Assembly: GCF_030697305.1 (NCBI RefSeq)
Contig: NZ_JAUYQL010000136.1
Location: 1 to 39,307 of the forward strand
DNA: 39,307 nt
Origin: Phenylobacterium sp.
GTDB lineage: Bacteria; Pseudomonadota; Alphaproteobacteria; Caulobacterales; Caulobacteraceae
Direction of reading: 5' to 3'
The position numbers and the translations under genes are program-made. This document shows, piece after piece, positions 1 to 7,891 of the stretch. How positions within the stretch are numbered: position 1 is the stretch's first letter; each line of letters begins with the position of its first letter. Below the pieces are notes generated by a model. That model was not told the origin of the DNA. It saw only the letters and a program-made list of their open reading frames with translations, and ran no database searches.

Positions 1-156
1 CGGTGCGGGCGCGGCGGGCGCTGCGACCGCCGCCGGCGTTGCGGCAGGCGCCGCGGGCTGCGCCGGGGCGCCGCCCGGCGGTGGCTCGGAACAGGCCGTT
101 GCGGCCAGCGACAGCCCGGCGACGCCGGAAAGCAGAGCCAATCGCCAATCCATCAT
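1..156 (-). CDS. Lipoprotein N-terminus, partial (cut by window edge)
   Basis: Only the first 52 or so codons are in the window. The left-strand reading starts with two adjacent ATGs (156 and 153) behind a CGGAG ribosome-binding site at 161-165. The translation opens with MMDWRLALLSGVAG and runs through a hydrophobic stretch to a lipobox-like LAATAC, giving a lipidated cysteine near residue 22. After the cysteine the chain is almost only Ala and Pro, a typical flexible linker of an outer-membrane or periplasmic lipoprotein. The functional domain lies outside the window, so no function is assigned. It is divergent from the VanY-type lipoprotein gene, with only 25 bp between the start codons. 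Confidence 0.6.
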   Translation of the reverse strand, partial: MMDWRLALLSGVAGLSLAATACSEPPPGGAPAQPAAPAATPAAVAAPAAPAP

Positions 157-181
157 GGACCTCCGGGGCGCGCAGCGCACA

Positions 182-1132
182 ATGCCACGCGTGCAACACA
201 AGCCTTCATTGCAGCCAAGGTTCCGGCTTTCGGCGCTCATGGTCACGCTCGCGCTGCTGGCGGCCGCGTGCGGGCCGCGCGCACCGTCGCCGGCTTCGGA
301 GCCCACGCCAGGCCCAGCGGCCTCAAGTTTCCCGTCTGTCGATTCGCCGCCGTCCGCGCCGCCGACGCCGGCAGGCTGCAATGCGCCAGGTCTCGCACAG
401 GCCGCCCTCGCCAATCTGCGGTCGCTGCGCACACTGAACTGGTCGCCGTTCGGACGGCCGGAAACCGGGTGGGAAGCCTATGCGCCCAGGGTCGCGCGCG
501 AGCTGGGCCAGGCCTGCCCGCCCCACAGCACCGCGTTCGCCCGTGCGCTGGCCACCTGGCAGGCGCGGCACGGCGTCAGCCCCAGCGGCGAGATGACGGC
601 GGCGACCTTCGACCGCATGAAGGTCTCATGGCAGATGCAGCGGCCGTTCGTGCGCCTCAGCGCCAGCCGCATCTGCCCAGCGCCGCCGCCGGAGACGACC
701 CTGGCGCAGGCCTCGCCCCGCGAAAGCTACGGCGGCAAGCGCCTTCTAGCGCGCCCGCGCGCTCTCGCCGCCTATCGACGGATGGTCGCCGCGGCCCGCG
801 CCGAGGAGCCGACGATCGCCGCCGATCCCCGCAACCTGACGATCTTCTCGGCCTATCGCAGCCCGGACTATGACGCCGCGCGCTGCGTGCGCGACGGCAA
901 CTGCGATGGTGTGGCGCGCGCGACCTGCTCGCCGCACCGCACGGGGCTGGCCTTCGACCTGTACGTCGGCCAGGCTCCCGGCTTTGGCCCCGACTCCACC
1001 GCTGAACCCAACCGACTGCGTCAGTCGCAGACCCCGACCTACCGCTGGCTGGTCGCCAACGCCGAGCGCTTCGGATTCGTGAACTACCCGTTCGAACCGT
1101 GGCATTGGGAGTGGGCCGGCGAAGCGCCATGA
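182..1132 (+). CDS. VanY/LAS-family D-alanyl-D-alanine carboxypeptidase lipoprotein
   Basis: Predicted zinc D,D-carboxypeptidase (peptidase M15B, LAS fold) that would trim the terminal D-Ala of peptidoglycan peptides in the periplasm. The 316-residue product from ATG 182 has a basic N-region, a hydrophobic core and the lipobox LLAAAC with Cys30 as the lipidation site. A Pro/Ala linker follows, then a short peptidoglycan-binding-like helix region (about residues 118-150). The C-terminal catalytic domain has the SxHxxGxxxD motif SPHRTGLAFD (250-259; ligands His252 and Asp259) and EPWHW (305-309) with catalytic Glu305 and third ligand His308. An earlier in-frame ATG (155) would overlap the opposite gene, and a later one (239) would remove the basic N-region, so 182 was chosen. 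Family assignment is firm; the exact peptide substrate is inferred. Confidence 0.85.
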   Translation: MPRVQHKPSLQPRFRLSALMVTLALLAAACGPRAPSPASEPTPGPAASSFPSVDSPPSAPPTPAGCNAPGLAQAALANLRSLRTLNWSPFGRPETGWEAYAPRVARELGQACPPHSTAFARALATWQARHGVSPSGEMTAATFDRMKVSWQMQRPFVRLSASRICPAPPPETTLAQASPRESYGGKRLLARPRALAAYRRMVAAARAEEPTIAADPRNLTIFSAYRSPDYDAARCVRDGNCDGVARATCSPHRTGLAFDLYVGQAPGFGPDSTAEPNRLRQSQTPTYRWLVANAERFGFVNYPFEPWHWEWAGEAP

Positions 1133-1167
1133 TTGGCGCCGCGCGCTGCGCGCTCTAGCCTGCGCTC

Positions 1168-1965
1168 ATGCCCAGCTTCAAATCCGACGGCGTCGAGCTC
1201 GCCTACGATGACATCACCCCGCTCGACCATCGCGACACGGTCTTGCTGGTCCACGGCTTCGCGTCGAACCGCTACGAAGGCTGGCGAAGGACGGGCTGGT
1301 ACAGCGCTTTCGAACGGCGCGGCTCGCGCGTGATCGCCCTCGACATGCGCGGTCATGGCGAGAGCGGCAAACCCCATGACGCCCAGGCCTATGGCCGTGC
1401 GCGGCTGGCCGCCGACGTGATCGGCTTGATCGATCATCTGGGCGTCCAGGGCTGCACCTTGCTCGGCTATTCGATGGGCGCTCACGTGGCGCTGAACGTC
1501 GCGCTGGAGGCGCCGGACCGGCTGGGCAAGCTGATCTGCGGCGGAATTGGCGGGCGGCTGCTGGAGCCTGAAAGCCCCTCGCCTCTGGCCGAGGCCTTGC
1601 CCGCCGCCATGCTCGCCGAGGACCCCGAGACGATCGAAGACCCCATGGCCCGCAGCTTCCGTCATTTCGCCGACGAGCAGGGTGAGGACCTGAAGGCGCT
1701 CGCGGCGTTCCTGGCGGCCCGCGCGGCGCCGTTCGAGGCTGCGGATCTCGCTGGCGTCAGGTCTTCAGCACTGGTGGTCGCCGGCGCGCGCGACGAACTC
1801 GCAGGTGATCCCCAAGCCCTCGCTTCCGCGCTGTTTGACGCACGCGCGGTGGTTGTGCCGGGATGCGACCATTTCTCCGCTATCCCGCATGCGCTCACAA
1901 AAGGGGCCGTATTCGACTTCCAGGACGGACTGTTGGACGAGCCGGAGCCCGACGCCTGGCGCTAG
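1168..1965 (+). CDS. Alpha/beta hydrolase
   Basis: A 265-residue single-domain alpha/beta hydrolase, probably cytoplasmic since no signal peptide is seen. The fold markers are in order: the oxyanion HGF (29-31), the nucleophile elbow GYSMGA with Ser102, an acid candidate Asp209 in GARDE, and His235 in GCDHF. Substrate cannot be read from the sequence; esterase or C-C hydrolase activity are both possible. The gene is 35 bp behind the carboxypeptidase gene. It ends convergently with a TetR gene: the two stop codons are read from the same CTAG at 1962-1965. Confidence 0.8.
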   Translation: MPSFKSDGVELAYDDITPLDHRDTVLLVHGFASNRYEGWRRTGWYSAFERRGSRVIALDMRGHGESGKPHDAQAYGRARLAADVIGLIDHLGVQGCTLLGYSMGAHVALNVALEAPDRLGKLICGGIGGRLLEPESPSPLAEALPAAMLAEDPETIEDPMARSFRHFADEQGEDLKALAAFLAARAAPFEAADLAGVRSSALVVAGARDELAGDPQALASALFDARAVVVPGCDHFSAIPHALTKGAVFDFQDGLLDEPEPDAWR

Positions 1966-2579
1966 GCGCTCTGAAGCGCCCGCGGCTCGAAGCCCTGGGC
2001 GATCAGCCCGATCTGACGGTCCATGACGCCGCTCAGCGTCTCGGCGTCGGCGCCCTCCCAGGCGACCAAGCGGTAAGTCCACGCATAGGCCGCCATCAGC
2101 AGGTCGACGATCTGAGCCATGTCGGCGCGCGGATCGACGTCGCCACGCGCGACGCCGTCGGCGAGGCAGTCGCCGATGATCTCACGAAGCCTCGGGGTGC
2201 GGCCGTAGGGTCGCGCGTCGCCGCTCGCCGTCCAATCGTACGCCGCAGCAATATGGGCGAGGAAGAGCCGGTGGCGCGACGCCTCGAAGCCGCAGTGGAT
2301 GGCGAATATCGAGCGCAGACGGTCGCAGGTGGAGCCGCGGAGCTTGGGCGTCATGCGGTCCAGTTCGGAGTAGAGGGCGCCCAGCCGCTCCTCCATCACC
2401 TGACTGAGCACGTCGCCCTTCGAACGGAAGGTGGTGAACACCGAGCCGACGGACACGCCGGCGCGCCGCGCGATCTCACGCACGGTGGTCGCCTCGTAGC
2501 CATGCGAGTCGAACAGATCTCGCGCCGCCGCCACCACTCGCTGACGCGTCGCTTCCTTCTGCAGGCCTCTAGTGCTCAC
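1962..2579 (-). CDS. TetR/AcrR-family transcriptional regulator
   Basis: A 205-residue DNA-binding repressor-type protein. The N-terminal TetR helix-turn-helix is clear: residues about 10-55 read RQRVVAAARDLFDSHGYEAT followed by VREIARRAGVSVGSVFTTF. The C-terminal ligand domain is divergent, so no effector can be named. It lies directly downstream of a second TetR gene on the same strand, with 107 bp between the upstream stop and this start, so the two may be co-transcribed. It converges on the alpha/beta hydrolase, which it might control, but no operator was identified with confidence. The start is the ATG at 2579, with the motif beginning at a normal distance from it. Confidence 0.85.
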   Translation of the reverse strand: MSTRGLQKEATRQRVVAAARDLFDSHGYEATTVREIARRAGVSVGSVFTTFRSKGDVLSQVMEERLGALYSELDRMTPKLRGSTCDRLRSIFAIHCGFEASRHRLFLAHIAAAYDWTASGDARPYGRTPRLREIIGDCLADGVARGDVDPRADMAQIVDLLMAAYAWTYRLVAWEGADAETLSGVMDRQIGLIAQGFEPRALQSA

Positions 2580-2686
2580 GCCGCCTCCTACCTGGATTGG
2601 GAGAACGTCGTTAAGCCAAATGCTGCACCTGCACAGGCAACTTTAGGTTGTTGCGACAGTACGCCGCGCGCCGAGGTATAAGCGGC

Positions 2687-3337
2687 TCAGCCGCGGCGGG
2701 CGCCGGACAGAAGGATGCGGATCTGGTCGCGCATCCGCGCGCTGAGGGCGTCGAGACTCCAGCCGTTGAAGACCGCCTGGCCGAAGTTGGCCAAGTAGGC
2801 GTCGTATAACATCTGACTGCGCAGCCGAACCTCGGCTTCCTGCGACAGTTCTCCGCGACCAACCGCGAGCGACATCTGCTCGCCGATCAGCTCCAGGATG
2901 TTGTTCATGCAGGGCAGGTCGCGCAGCGCCAAGCCGTCCTGCGCCGACCACGACACCGCAAACGCCGCGCGAGCCAACGGCATCTGCGGCTTGTAGTAGG
3001 CGTAGCCGGCGGCGAACATCTTCAGCAGGGCGTCCTCGATCCCGCGCCCTCGCTCGGCCGCCCCGCGCATTGCGACGGTCAGTTCCATCACGTCCTCGAC
3101 GGTGATCGCCTGGAAAAGGTCGGACTTGTCGGCGAAGTTGGCGAACACCGCGCCCGTGGACATGCCGGCGGCGTTGGCGATGTCGCGGATGGTGGCGCCT
3201 TCGTAGCCCTTCTCGCGGAACAGGCCGCGCGCTGCGATCATGACCTTGGACCGGGTCTGCTGTTTGGCCATCGCTCGCCGCGTGAGCGGCCTCGCTGTGG
3301 CTTGGTCGCAGCTCACCTTGTCCGTGACGGTGTTCAT
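2687..3337 (-). CDS. TetR/AcrR-family transcriptional regulator
   Basis: A second TetR-family repressor, 216 residues from the ATG at 3337, which has GGAG seven bases upstream. The open frame extends to 3547, but that extra stretch looks non-coding in composition and TetR proteins normally begin shortly before the helix-turn-helix. The DNA-binding region reads KVMIAARGLFREKGYEGAT then IRDIANAAGMSTGAVFANF (about residues 31-70). The C-terminal domain is alpha-helical by composition, ligand unknown. An alternative start is the ATG at 3271. Upstream there is an imperfect inverted repeat (3380-3397) that could be its own operator. The adjacent downstream gene is another TetR protein, an unusual pairing. 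Confidence 0.83.
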   Translation of the reverse strand: MNTVTDKVSCDQATARPLTRRAMAKQQTRSKVMIAARGLFREKGYEGATIRDIANAAGMSTGAVFANFADKSDLFQAITVEDVMELTVAMRGAAERGRGIEDALLKMFAAGYAYYKPQMPLARAAFAVSWSAQDGLALRDLPCMNNILELIGEQMSLAVGRGELSQEAEVRLRSQMLYDAYLANFGQAVFNGWSLDALSARMRDQIRILLSGARRG

Positions 3338-3779
3338 CGCTGGGCTCCAGGCTGAATTTGCTGAACGTATTCGACGAGATTCTCGCAACCGTGAGAAGAG
3401 CGTCCTCGAACATCGCGATCCATTGAAAAAACAAACAGTGGCCGGCGCGAGGCGATAAGCGCCCGTAGCGAAGGCGACGTGGTCGGACGCATCTCGGTTC
3501 AATTCCTTATTCGACAGATCGTCGCGGTAAAGCTGTTCGATGATCATGTTCGACGGACGGCATGTGCGCCGTCGGGCTGGGATGGCATGTCAGCGGAAGG
3601 TCGGCGTTTATCCGACGCAGACGCTGCAATGTGATGCGAGAGAGGGTGCAAACCTTTGAAGTGTGGCCGTATTGCGACTCGCGAGCGCCGTTCTGCTGAT
3701 CGTGATCGCTTGCGGAGAACTAGTCCCCCAGGATGTTGAATCGGTGGCGCCGATGAGGCGTTGATCCTAGATTGAGCCT
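3338..3779. other. Gene-free stretch of about 440 bp
   Basis: No convincing coding sequence lies between the second TetR gene and the HIG1 gene. The composition is visibly less GC-rich than the flanks, especially around 3380-3440 and 3500-3550. I see an 18-bp imperfect inverted repeat at 3380-3397, a short A-rich run near 3425, and a direct repeat TGTTCGA at 3534 and 3547 around TGATCA. It probably carries the promoters of the leftward TetR gene and the rightward HIG1/adenosyltransferase pair, but I could not place a strong -35/-10 pair. Confidence 0.4.
3380..3397. promoter_or_regulatory. Imperfect inverted repeat, possible TetR operator
   Basis: TTCTC at 3380-3384 and GAGAA at 3393-3397 form 5-bp arms around an 8-bp centre, about 43 bp upstream of the chosen start of the TetR gene at 3337. 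Size and position suit autoregulation by a TetR dimer, but the arms are short and could arise by chance. Confidence 0.25.
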
Positions 3780-3980
3780 ATGCGCGACGCCTTCGACTTT
3801 CTCATACCGGCGGCCCTGACAGCGGTGACCGTCGTCCTCGGCGTCGGGATCTATGCGCTCTATCGCGGCGGCGACTTCGGACGATCCTACTCCAACAAGC
3901 TGATGCGCCTGCGGGTGGTGATGCAGGCGATCGCCATCGTCGTGCTGATGGCCGCCGTCTGGTGGCGCTCGCGATCCTGA
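3780..3980 (+). CDS. HIG1-domain twin-transmembrane protein
   Basis: A 66-residue inner-membrane protein with two transmembrane helices (about residues 7-27 and 44-62). They are joined by the polar loop YRGGDFGRSYSNKLMRLRVV. That loop matches the signature of the HIG1 (hypoxia-induced) domain family, whose mitochondrial members associate with respiratory complexes. A small twin-membrane member beside the PduO-type adenosyltransferase is, to my knowledge, a recurrent alphaproteobacterial arrangement. It ends 4 bp before the adenosyltransferase ATG, so the two are almost certainly co-transcribed. The bacterial role is not known; a link to respiration is inferred from the family. No strong ribosome-binding site precedes the ATG. 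Confidence 0.75.
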   Translation: MRDAFDFLIPAALTAVTVVLGVGIYALYRGGDFGRSYSNKLMRLRVVMQAIAIVVLMAAVWWRSRS

Positions 3981-3984
3981 TCCG

Positions 3985-4563
3985 ATGGTCACGCTGAATC
4001 GCATCTATACCCGCACCGGCGATAACGGGACGACGCGCCTGGCCAGCGGCCAGCCCGTGAGCAAGGCGGGTTTACGGGTCGAGGCCTACGGCGCCGTCGA
4101 CGAAACCAACGCCTGCGTAGGTCTGGTCAGGCTCCACACCGGAGACGACGCCGAGCTCGACGCCATGCTGAGCCGCATCCAGAACGAGCTGTTCGACCTG
4201 GGCGCCGACCTCGCCACGCCGGCCAAGCCCGGCGAGACCGAAGGGTCGGCCCTGCGCATTGTCCCCAGCCAGATCGCTAGGCTGGAACAAGAGATCGACC
4301 GCCTGAACGACGCCCTGCCCGCGCTGACTTCGTTCATCCTGCCGGGCGGGACGCCGGCGGCGAGCGCGCTGCACCTGGCGCGGACGGTGTGCCGGCGCGC
4401 CGAACGCGCAGCCGTGCGCCTGCGAGAGGACGCCGCCGAGCCGGTCAGCGACGACGCCATCCGCTACCTGAACCGGCTGTCGGACTTCCTGTTCGTGGCC
4501 TCGCGCCACGCCAACGGCCGCGGAACCTCGGAAGTTCTCTGGCGCTCCGGCGCGACGCGCTGA
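3985..4563 (+). CDS. Cob(I)alamin adenosyltransferase, PduO type
   Basis: ATP:cob(I)alamin adenosyltransferase of the trimeric PduO/MMAB family, 192 residues, making adenosylcobalamin in the cytoplasm. The N-terminal ATP-binding segment YTRTGDNGTTRLASG (residues 8-22) is intact. So are the following AYGAVDETNACVG and the helix with RTVCRRAERAAV that contributes to the ATP and corrin site. Length and layout are normal for the family. Lying with ETF and hydroxyacyl-CoA dehydrogenase genes, it plausibly serves methylmalonyl-CoA mutase in propionate or odd-chain degradation, though no mutase is in the window. It follows the HIG1 gene by 4 bp. CobA/CobO-type enzymes are a different fold and can be excluded. 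Confidence 0.9.
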   Translation: MVTLNRIYTRTGDNGTTRLASGQPVSKAGLRVEAYGAVDETNACVGLVRLHTGDDAELDAMLSRIQNELFDLGADLATPAKPGETEGSALRIVPSQIARLEQEIDRLNDALPALTSFILPGGTPAASALHLARTVCRRAERAAVRLREDAAEPVSDDAIRYLNRLSDFLFVASRHANGRGTSEVLWRSGATR

Positions 4564-4568
4564 GCGAC

Positions 4569-4838
4569 TTACGGCTTGGTCGCCGCCGCCTTGGCGGTTT
4601 CGGGCTTGGTCGCGGCAGCAGGGGCAGGCTTCGGCGGATCGCCGGCGACGCGGCCTGTGATGTCGGAGATCAGCACCGGGTGAGCGCACACGCGGCCATC
4701 GGAGTCCCACCAGTCGCCCTTGGACTCGCACGCCTGGCGCGGCAACACCCATCCGACGTGGTAGGCGACGCTCAAGGCGCTGGCGACGATGAAGACCACC
4801 AGAAAGACAATTTTCAATCGGTTGATTGTTCGATTCAT
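4569..4838 (-). CDS. Small single-pass membrane protein, unknown function
   Basis: An 89-residue left-strand protein that I do not recognise. It has a short basic N-terminus, one strong hydrophobic helix (about residues 9-29), then a small polar domain with two cysteines (CESKGDWWDSDGRVC) that could form a disulfide if periplasmic. The tail is Ala/Lys/Pro-rich. The ATG at 4838 follows a GGAAC-like site. It sits between and opposite to the rightward adenosyltransferase and etfB genes, its stop only 5 bp from the adenosyltransferase stop. The patterned membrane helix and the cysteine loop argue for a real gene rather than a shadow frame. Confidence 0.6.
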   Translation of the reverse strand: MNRTINRLKIVFLVVFIVASALSVAYHVGWVLPRQACESKGDWWDSDGRVCAHPVLISDITGRVAGDPPKPAPAAATKPETAKAAATKP

Positions 4839-4921
4839 ATGGTGTTCCGGTACTCGTCTAACGCAGGCGGATAGCAGGTCGCTCAGTCGGAAATACGGCG
4901 CGGGAAGCGGTCGACGGAGGC

Positions 4922-4949
4922 TTGCAATGCACGCCGGAATCGCTATGCC
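4922..4949 (+). promoter_or_regulatory. Candidate housekeeping promoter for etfBA
   Basis: TTGCAA (4922-4927) is followed after 14 bases by GCTATG (4942-4947). This resembles the Caulobacter sigma-73 arrangement of a TTGAC-like box 10-14 bases from a GCTANAWC box, about 55 bp upstream of the etfB ATG. Assigned by eye only. Confidence 0.3.
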
Positions 4950-5000
4950 CGCTGCGATTCATTTTTCTCCCCAATCATTTTTAGAGGCGCTTGAAAAGTC

Positions 5001-5750
5001 ATGAAGCTGCTGGTCCCGGTCAAACGGGTGATTGACTATAACGTCAAGGCGCGGGTGAAGGCCGACCAGAGCGGTGTCGACCTCGCGAACGTGAAGATGT
5101 CGATGAACCCGTTCTGCGAGATCGCCGTGGAAGAGGCGATCCGCCAGAAGGAAAAGGGAACGGCCACCGAGGTCGTGGTGGTGTCGATCGGACCGGTTCA
5201 AGCCCAGGAAACCCTGCGCACGGCGCTGGCGATGGGCGCGGATCGCGCGCTGCTGGTGCAGACCGATCAGGACCTGGAGCCGCTGGCGGTGGCCAAGGTG
5301 CTGCAGGCGGTGATCGCCGAGGAGGGCCCGGAGCTAGTGCTGATGGGCAAGCAGGCGATCGACGGCGACAACAACGCCACCGGACAGATGCTGTCGACCC
5401 TGCTGGGCTGGCCGCAGGCGACCTTCGCTTTCAAGCTGGAGATCGAAGGCGGCAAGGCCAAGGTGACCCGTGAGGTCGACGGCGGCCTGCAGACGCTGGA
5501 AGTGACTCTGCCGGCGGTGGTGACCGCCGACCTGCGGCTGAACGAACCGCGCTACGCGAGCCTGCCGAACATCATGAAGGCCAAGAAGAAGACGTTGGAC
5601 GTGCGCGAGCTCGCCTCCTACGGCGTCGACACCACGCCCCGGCTCAAGGTGCTGAAGGTGAGCGAGCCTGCGGGCCGCAAGGGCGGAATCAAGGTCGAGA
5701 CCGCGGCGGATCTGGTGGACAAGCTGAAGACTGAAGCGGGGGTTCTCTAA
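5001..5750 (+). CDS. etfB: Electron transfer flavoprotein subunit beta
   Basis: Beta subunit of ETF, 249 residues, the usual length. With EtfA it forms the soluble FAD/AMP heterodimer that collects electrons from acyl-CoA dehydrogenases and passes them to ETF:quinone oxidoreductase. The N-terminus [14 protein letters not shown] and [13 protein letters not shown] are characteristic, as is the later [22 protein letters not shown], the ETF-beta signature region. The stop TAA overlaps the etfA ATG by one base (TAATG), indicating translational coupling. The ATG at 5001 follows an A-rich stretch with only a weak ribosome-binding site. Confidence 0.96.
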   Translation: MKLLVPVKRVIDYNVKARVKADQSGVDLANVKMSMNPFCEIAVEEAIRQKEKGTATEVVVVSIGPVQAQETLRTALAMGADRALLVQTDQDLEPLAVAKVLQAVIAEEGPELVLMGKQAIDGDNNATGQMLSTLLGWPQATFAFKLEIEGGKAKVTREVDGGLQTLEVTLPAVVTADLRLNEPRYASLPNIMKAKKKTLDVRELASYGVDTTPRLKVLKVSEPAGRKGGIKVETAADLVDKLKTEAGVL

Positions 5751-6694
5751 TGGCTGTTCTGGTTATCGCCGATCACGACAACGCTCTGGTGCGCGAGACG
5801 ACGCACAAGACGGTGACCGCGGCGCTGAAGATCTCCCCCGACGTCGACATCCTGGTGGCCGGTCAGGGCGCCAAGGGCGCGGCCGATCAAGCGGCGAAGA
5901 TCAGCGGCGTTCGCAAGGTGCTGCTGGCCGAGAGCGACGCGCTGGGCCAGGGCATCGCCGAGGCCTTCGAGGCCTTGGTGACCCCGCTGATGGCCAACTA
6001 CGACGCGGTGCTGACGCCGGCCACCTCGCAGGGCAAGAACCTGTCGCCGCGGATCGCGGCGAAGCTGGACGTGTCGCAGATCAGCGACGTGATCGAAGTC
6101 GTGGACGCCAAGACGTTCGTGCGCCCGATCTACGCCGGCAATGCGCTGGAGACGGTGCAGTCGGCGGACGCCAAGCAGGTCCTGACGGTGCGCCCGACAG
6201 TGTTCCAGCCAGCGGGCGAAGGCGGCTCGGCGACGGTGGAAAGCATCGACGCCGGCCCGGGCGCGGCCAAGACCGAGTTCGTCAGCCAGGAGCTAGTGAA
6301 GTCTGAGCGGCCAGAACTGTCGGGGGCCAAGATCGTGGTCTCGGGCGGTCGCGCCATGGGCTCTGCCGAAGAGTTCCAGCGGGTGATCGAGCCCTTGGCC
6401 GACAAACTCGGGGCCGCCATCGGCGCCAGCCGCGCTGCCGTCGACGCCGGCTACGCACCGGGTGACTCCCAGGTCGGCCAGACCGGCAAGGTCGTGGCGC
6501 CGGAACTGTACGTGGCGATCGGCATCTCTGGCGCCATCCAGCACCTGGCCGGCATGAAGGACTCCAAGGTCATCGTGGCGATCAACAAGGACGGCGATGC
6601 GCCGATCTTCCAGGTCGCCGACTATGGCTTGGTCGCCGACTACAAGACCGCCATCCCCGAACTGATGGACGCGCTGGCGAAGATCGGAAAATAG
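5750..6694 (+). CDS. etfA: Electron transfer flavoprotein subunit alpha
   Basis: Alpha subunit of ETF, 314 residues. The N-terminal domain resembles EtfB. The C-terminal FAD-binding domain is typical, with [12 protein letters not shown], then [20 protein letters not shown] and the [11 protein letters not shown] region (about residues 260-270), followed by [20 protein letters not shown]. It acts with EtfB in the cytoplasm as the electron carrier of beta-oxidation and other flavin dehydrogenases. The acyl-CoA dehydrogenase at 25.1 kb is a plausible electron donor. A strong intrinsic terminator lies 33 bp after the stop, closing the etfBA unit. Confidence 0.96.
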   Translation: MAVLVIADHDNALVRETTHKTVTAALKISPDVDILVAGQGAKGAADQAAKISGVRKVLLAESDALGQGIAEAFEALVTPLMANYDAVLTPATSQGKNLSPRIAAKLDVSQISDVIEVVDAKTFVRPIYAGNALETVQSADAKQVLTVRPTVFQPAGEGGSATVESIDAGPGAAKTEFVSQELVKSERPELSGAKIVVSGGRAMGSAEEFQRVIEPLADKLGAAIGASRAAVDAGYAPGDSQVGQTGKVVAPELYVAIGISGAIQHLAGMKDSKVIVAINKDGDAPIFQVADYGLVADYKTAIPELMDALAKIGK

Positions 6695-6727
6695 TCCGCA
6701 CACGCTCGGCGTCGCCGAAACGGATAA

Positions 6728-6757
6728 GGGGCGGCCCTGCCTGGGTCGCCCCTTTTT
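6728..6757 (+). terminator. Intrinsic terminator after etfBA
   Basis: A 10-bp stem (GGGGCGGCCC at 6728-6737 with GGGTCGCCCC at 6743-6752, one G-U pair) and a 5-base loop TGCCT are followed by TTTTT at 6753-6757. It separates etfBA from the hydroxybutyryl-CoA dehydrogenase gene. Confidence 0.9.
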
Positions 6758-6909
6758 CGTGCGCCGGGCGCGGCGCCTGGCAAATAACCGCCCCGCCTTA
6801 CGCTGCGGCGCAGCAAAAGCCTTGGCGAGGCGTGACTTGAGCATGCTAGAAACCGCGCCACGGCGTACGGCGGACCTGTCGGCGGCGGATCACGCGAGGC
6901 TTACGGCAC

Positions 6910-7788
6910 ATGGTTGACATCAAGTCGGTCGGCGTCATCGGCGCGGGGCAAATGGGCGGCGGCATCGCCCAGGTCTGCGCCCTTGGCGGCTATGAGGTGC
7001 TGCTGCACGACGTGAGCCGCGAAAAGATCGAGGCGGGCATCGACAACATCCAAGCCAACATGGCCCGGTTGGTCAGCCGCGGGACGATCGAGGCCAGCGC
7101 CATGGAAGCCGCGGTCGGCCGGATCCGCGCGGCGGACGAACTGCAGGCGGTCGGCGCCGCCGATCTCGCCATAGAGGCGGCCACGGAGAACGAAGAGGTC
7201 AAGAAGAACATCTTCCGCGCGTTGGGCCCGCACCTGTCGGACCGTACCCTGCTCGCCTCAAACACCTCGTCGATCTCGATCACTCGCCTGGCCTCGGTGA
7301 CCGACCGACCGGAACGCTTCATCGGCCTGCACTTCATGAACCCGGTGCCGCGCATGAAGCTGGTGGAGATCATCCGCGGCATCGCCACCGACGCCGGCAC
7401 CTACGAAACCGCCGTGACCTTCGCCCGCTCGCTGGGCAAGACCACCGCCAACGCCGAGGATTTCCCGGCCTTCATCGTCAACCGCATCCTGGTGCCGATG
7501 ATCAACGAGGCGATCTACACCCTGTACGAAGGCGTCGGCACGGTCGACGCGATCGACACCGCCCTAAAGCTCGGCGCCAACCACCCGATGGGACCGCTGG
7601 AGCTGGGCGACTTCATCGGCCTCGACACCGTCCTGTCGATCATGAATGTGCTGTACGAAGGTCTCGCGGACTCCAAATACCGTCCCTGTCCGCTGCTGAC
7701 CAAGTACGTGGAGGCCGGCTGGCTGGGCAAGAAGGTCGATCGCGGGTTCTACGACTATCGCGGGGAAGTCCCCGTCCCCACGCGCTAG
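6910..7788 (+). CDS. hbd: 3-hydroxybutyryl-CoA dehydrogenase
   Basis: NAD(P)-dependent oxidation or reduction of 3-hydroxybutyryl-CoA, a step of short-chain fatty-acid or polyhydroxybutyrate metabolism. The 292-residue length fits the stand-alone Hbd/PaaH type, not the large FadB fusion. The Rossmann glycine motif GAGQMGGGIAQ is at residues 11-21. The SNTSS substrate loop is at 117-121, the catalytic His141 is in GLHFMNPV and Glu153 in LVEII completes the dyad. The C-terminal dimerisation domain contains NHPMGPLELGDFIGLD. It follows etfBA after a terminator, so it probably has its own promoter in the 152 bp before the ATG. An alternative substrate such as 3-hydroxyadipyl-CoA cannot be excluded. 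Confidence 0.92.
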   Translation: MVDIKSVGVIGAGQMGGGIAQVCALGGYEVLLHDVSREKIEAGIDNIQANMARLVSRGTIEASAMEAAVGRIRAADELQAVGAADLAIEAATENEEVKKNIFRALGPHLSDRTLLASNTSSISITRLASVTDRPERFIGLHFMNPVPRMKLVEIIRGIATDAGTYETAVTFARSLGKTTANAEDFPAFIVNRILVPMINEAIYTLYEGVGTVDAIDTALKLGANHPMGPLELGDFIGLDTVLSIMNVLYEGLADSKYRPCPLLTKYVEAGWLGKKVDRGFYDYRGEVPVPTR

Positions 7789-7891
7789 CGGGGCGCGGCG
7801 TTTTAGCCTGCCTGCGGTTGCGGCGGTTAATCCATTCGACTTCAGGGCGGGCTGCGACTGATACTCGTCCCTGATTCGGACCGATGGGACC

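Noticed and set aside
3512..3530. tRNA T-arm-like GGTTCAATTCC
   Set aside because: The flanking bases cannot form the T-stem and no acceptor, D or anticodon arm is present.
3338..3547. 70-residue N-terminal extension of the second TetR protein
   Set aside because: Atypical for the family, lower GC and no ribosome-binding site; ATG 3337 has GGAG at good spacing.
7770..7815. Terminator after the hydroxybutyryl-CoA dehydrogenase gene
   Set aside because: Only a 4-bp CCCC/GGGG pairing followed by four T; too weak to call.
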